Shown: positions 62,414 through 64,000 of the stretch, one piece after another
How the letters are laid out: every line of letters begins with the position of its first letter
Numbering within the stretch: position 1 is the stretch's first letter
Notes under the pieces: model-generated
Database searches by the model: none
Told to the model about the DNA's origin: nothing
What the model saw: only the letters and a program-made list of their open reading frames with translations
Source of the DNA: Mesorhizobium sp. B2-7-2
GTDB taxonomy: Bacteria; Pseudomonadota; Alphaproteobacteria; Rhizobiales; Rhizobiaceae
Direction of reading: 5' to 3'
Length of the DNA stretch: 64,000 bases
NCBI RefSeq assembly: GCF_006440775.1
Contig: NZ_VFTZ01000006.1
Span: forward strand, 230,108 to 294,107
Made by a program: the position numbers and the translations under genes

Positions 62414-63787
62414 CTACCGCTTGTCCGCCGGATATGGCGTCTCCGCCAGGATCGCCATGCCGATGCCGAGGAACAGGATGATGGCCGCCATGCCGAGCCG
62501 CGGCGAATCGCTGATGGTGGTGATGGTCGCCACCATGAATGGCGCCAGGAAGCTGGTTGCGCGTCCCGCCAGCGCATAGATGCCGAAATAGCGGCCGGAC
62601 TCGGCGGCGGTCACGCTGCGCGCCATGTAGGAGCGCGACGAGGCTTGCACCGGACCGAAGGCGAGCCCGATCAGCAGGCCGTAGAGGATATAGGCTTTCT
62701 CCGCCGCGGTGCCGAACAGGCCGCCGGAATCGACGGTGGAGAGCGGAATCAGGCCGAGCAGCGTAAAGCCCGGTCCGGTCGAGACGACGCCGATCGTGGC
62801 GACCGACAGCATCACCAGCGCGATCATCACCACATGCTTTGAGCCAAGCGCGGTATCGAGCCGCGCCGCGATCCAGCAGCCGAATATGGCGACAATATTG
62901 AGGATGATGCCGAACAGGCCGATCTCGGTGATCGACCAGTGAAACATGCCGGCTGCGAACGTGCCACCGAGCGCCAGCAGCGCATTGACGCCGTCCTGAT
63001 AGATCATGCGGGCCAAGAGGAAGCGCAGGATGCCGCTGCGCTGGCGCACCTCCACCAGGGTGGACTTCAGCTCGGACAGCCCCTCGCGCACTGCCGGCCC
63101 GATCGGGATCCCCTTGGTGGCGTCCGGCGTGAAGAAGAACATCGGGAGGATGAACAGCAAATACCAGCCGGCCGACATCGGCCCGGTGAAGCGCGCATCC
63201 TCGCCGAGTTTCGGATCGAGTCCGAACAATGGATCAAGGCCGATGAGCGTCTTGCCGGTCTCGAGATTGCCCGCCAGGAACAGCACCACGAAGATCAGCG
63301 CGATCATGCCGCCGAGATAGCCAAGGCCCCAGGCCATGTTGGATACCCGGCCGATCTCTTCCTTCGGCACCAGCCGCGGCATCATGGAATCGTTGAACAC
63401 GGTGGAGAATTCGGCCGCCACCGAAGCCAGCGAGAACAACAGCACGACCAGGAAAAGGTTCGAGCCCGGCGCTGCGAACCACAAAAGCGTGAGGCTGACG
63501 ATCTTGATGGCCGCGAAGAAGGCGATCCACGGCTTGCGCGGCCCTGTCTGGTCGGCGATCGAGCCGAGCACCGGCGACAGCACCGCGATGACCAGGCCCG
63601 CGGCGGCAATGCCGTAACCCCACGCGGCCTGCCCGGCGGTCGGATCGCTCGCCATGCGCGAGACGAAATAGGGCCCGAAGATGAAGGTGGTGACGACGGT
63701 GAAGAAAGGCTGCGCCGCCCAGTCGAAAAACATCCACCCCCAGATGCCGCGCCCCGATGCCCGCTGCACTGTCTCTACTGCCACCAT
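62414..63787 (-). CDS. UMF1-family MFS transporter
   Basis: A 457-residue protein with about 12 membrane segments. IWGWMFFDWAAQPFFTVVTTF at the N-terminus and the second-loop motif GSIADQTGPRKPWIAFF are typical of the UMF1 (ATG22-like) family; the fungal members export amino acids from the vacuole. Bacterial substrates are unknown. I set the start at 63787 (MVAVETVQRASG), with GGGGA upstream; an earlier ATG at 63823 is possible. The final 200 bases of the window hold no gene. Confidence 0.88.
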   Translation of the reverse strand: MVAVETVQRASGRGIWGWMFFDWAAQPFFTVVTTFIFGPYFVSRMASDPTAGQAAWGYGIAAAGLVIAVLSPVLGSIADQTGPRKPWIAFFAAIKIVSLTLLWFAAPGSNLFLVVLLFSLASVAAEFSTVFNDSMMPRLVPKEEIGRVSNMAWGLGYLGGMIALIFVVLFLAGNLETGKTLIGLDPLFGLDPKLGEDARFTGPMSAGWYLLFILPMFFFTPDATKGIPIGPAVREGLSELKSTLVEVRQRSGILRFLLARMIYQDGVNALLALGGTFAAGMFHWSITEIGLFGIILNIVAIFGCWIAARLDTALGSKHVVMIALVMLSVATIGVVSTGPGFTLLGLIPLSTVDSGGLFGTAAEKAYILYGLLIGLAFGPVQASSRSYMARSVTAAESGRYFGIYALAGRATSFLAPFMVATITTISDSPRLGMAAIILFLGIGMAILAETPYPADKR

Positions 63788-64000
63788 GCTGATTCCCCTG
63801 GCATCGCTCGCGTCGGGCGCCATGTCTGCATGTTTTCAGCCAGCCATGCAAATGAACAAGCATGGCGACAATTCCTCGCCCCACGAAGTGGGCTACGCGA
63901 TGCATGCATCTTCTGTGACTGGTGTGACTGATCAGGCCGAGGCTTGATTGCCACGTGGTTCCCCCAATCCGTCGCTGCTTCGCAGCGCCACCTTTCCCCC

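Overview
The window looks like chromosomal DNA of an alphaproteobacterium of the order Rhizobiales, most likely Mesorhizobium or a close relative in the Phyllobacteriaceae. The reasons are high-GC coding sequence throughout, familiar Rhizobiales gene orders (rplU-rpmA-GNAT-obgE-proB-proA-nadD; atpHAGDC near priA and fsa; leuS-lptE; DUF1674-htpX-rsmB-heparinase-purH), an L21 protein with a long C-terminal extension, a beta subunit of ATP synthase with an Ala/Lys/Pro-rich N-terminal tail, and several families of intergenic palindromic repeats. No phage, transposase, integrase or CRISPR array was seen.

Layout: 1-7185 is the ribosomal protein, acetyltransferase, Obg and proline block, all on the minus strand and running into the start of nadD at the left edge; one exonuclease/endonuclease-family gene sits inside it on the plus strand. 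A tRNA-Ser(CGA) at 7527 is followed by a small accessory stretch (a secreted protein and two proteins of unknown function), then recQ, a LysE-type exporter and a glycosyltransferase. 14648-23392 is a complete-looking hexuronate uptake and catabolism locus: a minus-strand operon uxaC-dctPQM-gntR-kduI-kduD-kdgF and a divergent fructuronate reductase gene, with a perfect inverted repeat between them as a candidate operator. After a repeat element and a decayed short-chain dehydrogenase comes the F1 ATP synthase operon (24992-30152), a membrane protein, a racemase, a toxin-antitoxin pair, priA, fsa, lptE-leuS and a yggS-type gene.

39689-45268 is accessory: a second repeat copy, a second toxin-antitoxin pair, two aldo/keto reductases, a LysR regulator and an efflux transporter. 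Then come usg, acsA coupled to a MOSC gene, a cyclopropane-fatty-acid synthase, a very small ORF with an extreme ribosome binding site, a von Willebrand factor A protein, a transglutaminase remnant and a HAD phosphatase. The right end holds an SdhAF4-like gene, htpX, rsmB, a PhyH dioxygenase with a divergent AraC regulator, a heparinase II/III family gene, purH and a UMF1-type transporter.

Most genes are ordinary housekeeping. The points I would look at again are the 23-codon ORF at 50210 whose Shine-Dalgarno region matches the 16S rRNA tail over 15 bases, the inverted heptamer repeats between atpD and atpC, the L21 fusion, the dispersed repeat families, the uronate operator, the two related toxin-antitoxin pairs, and the uncharacterised pair next to tRNA-Ser. 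All functional calls rest on reading the sequence and family knowledge; no database search was run.
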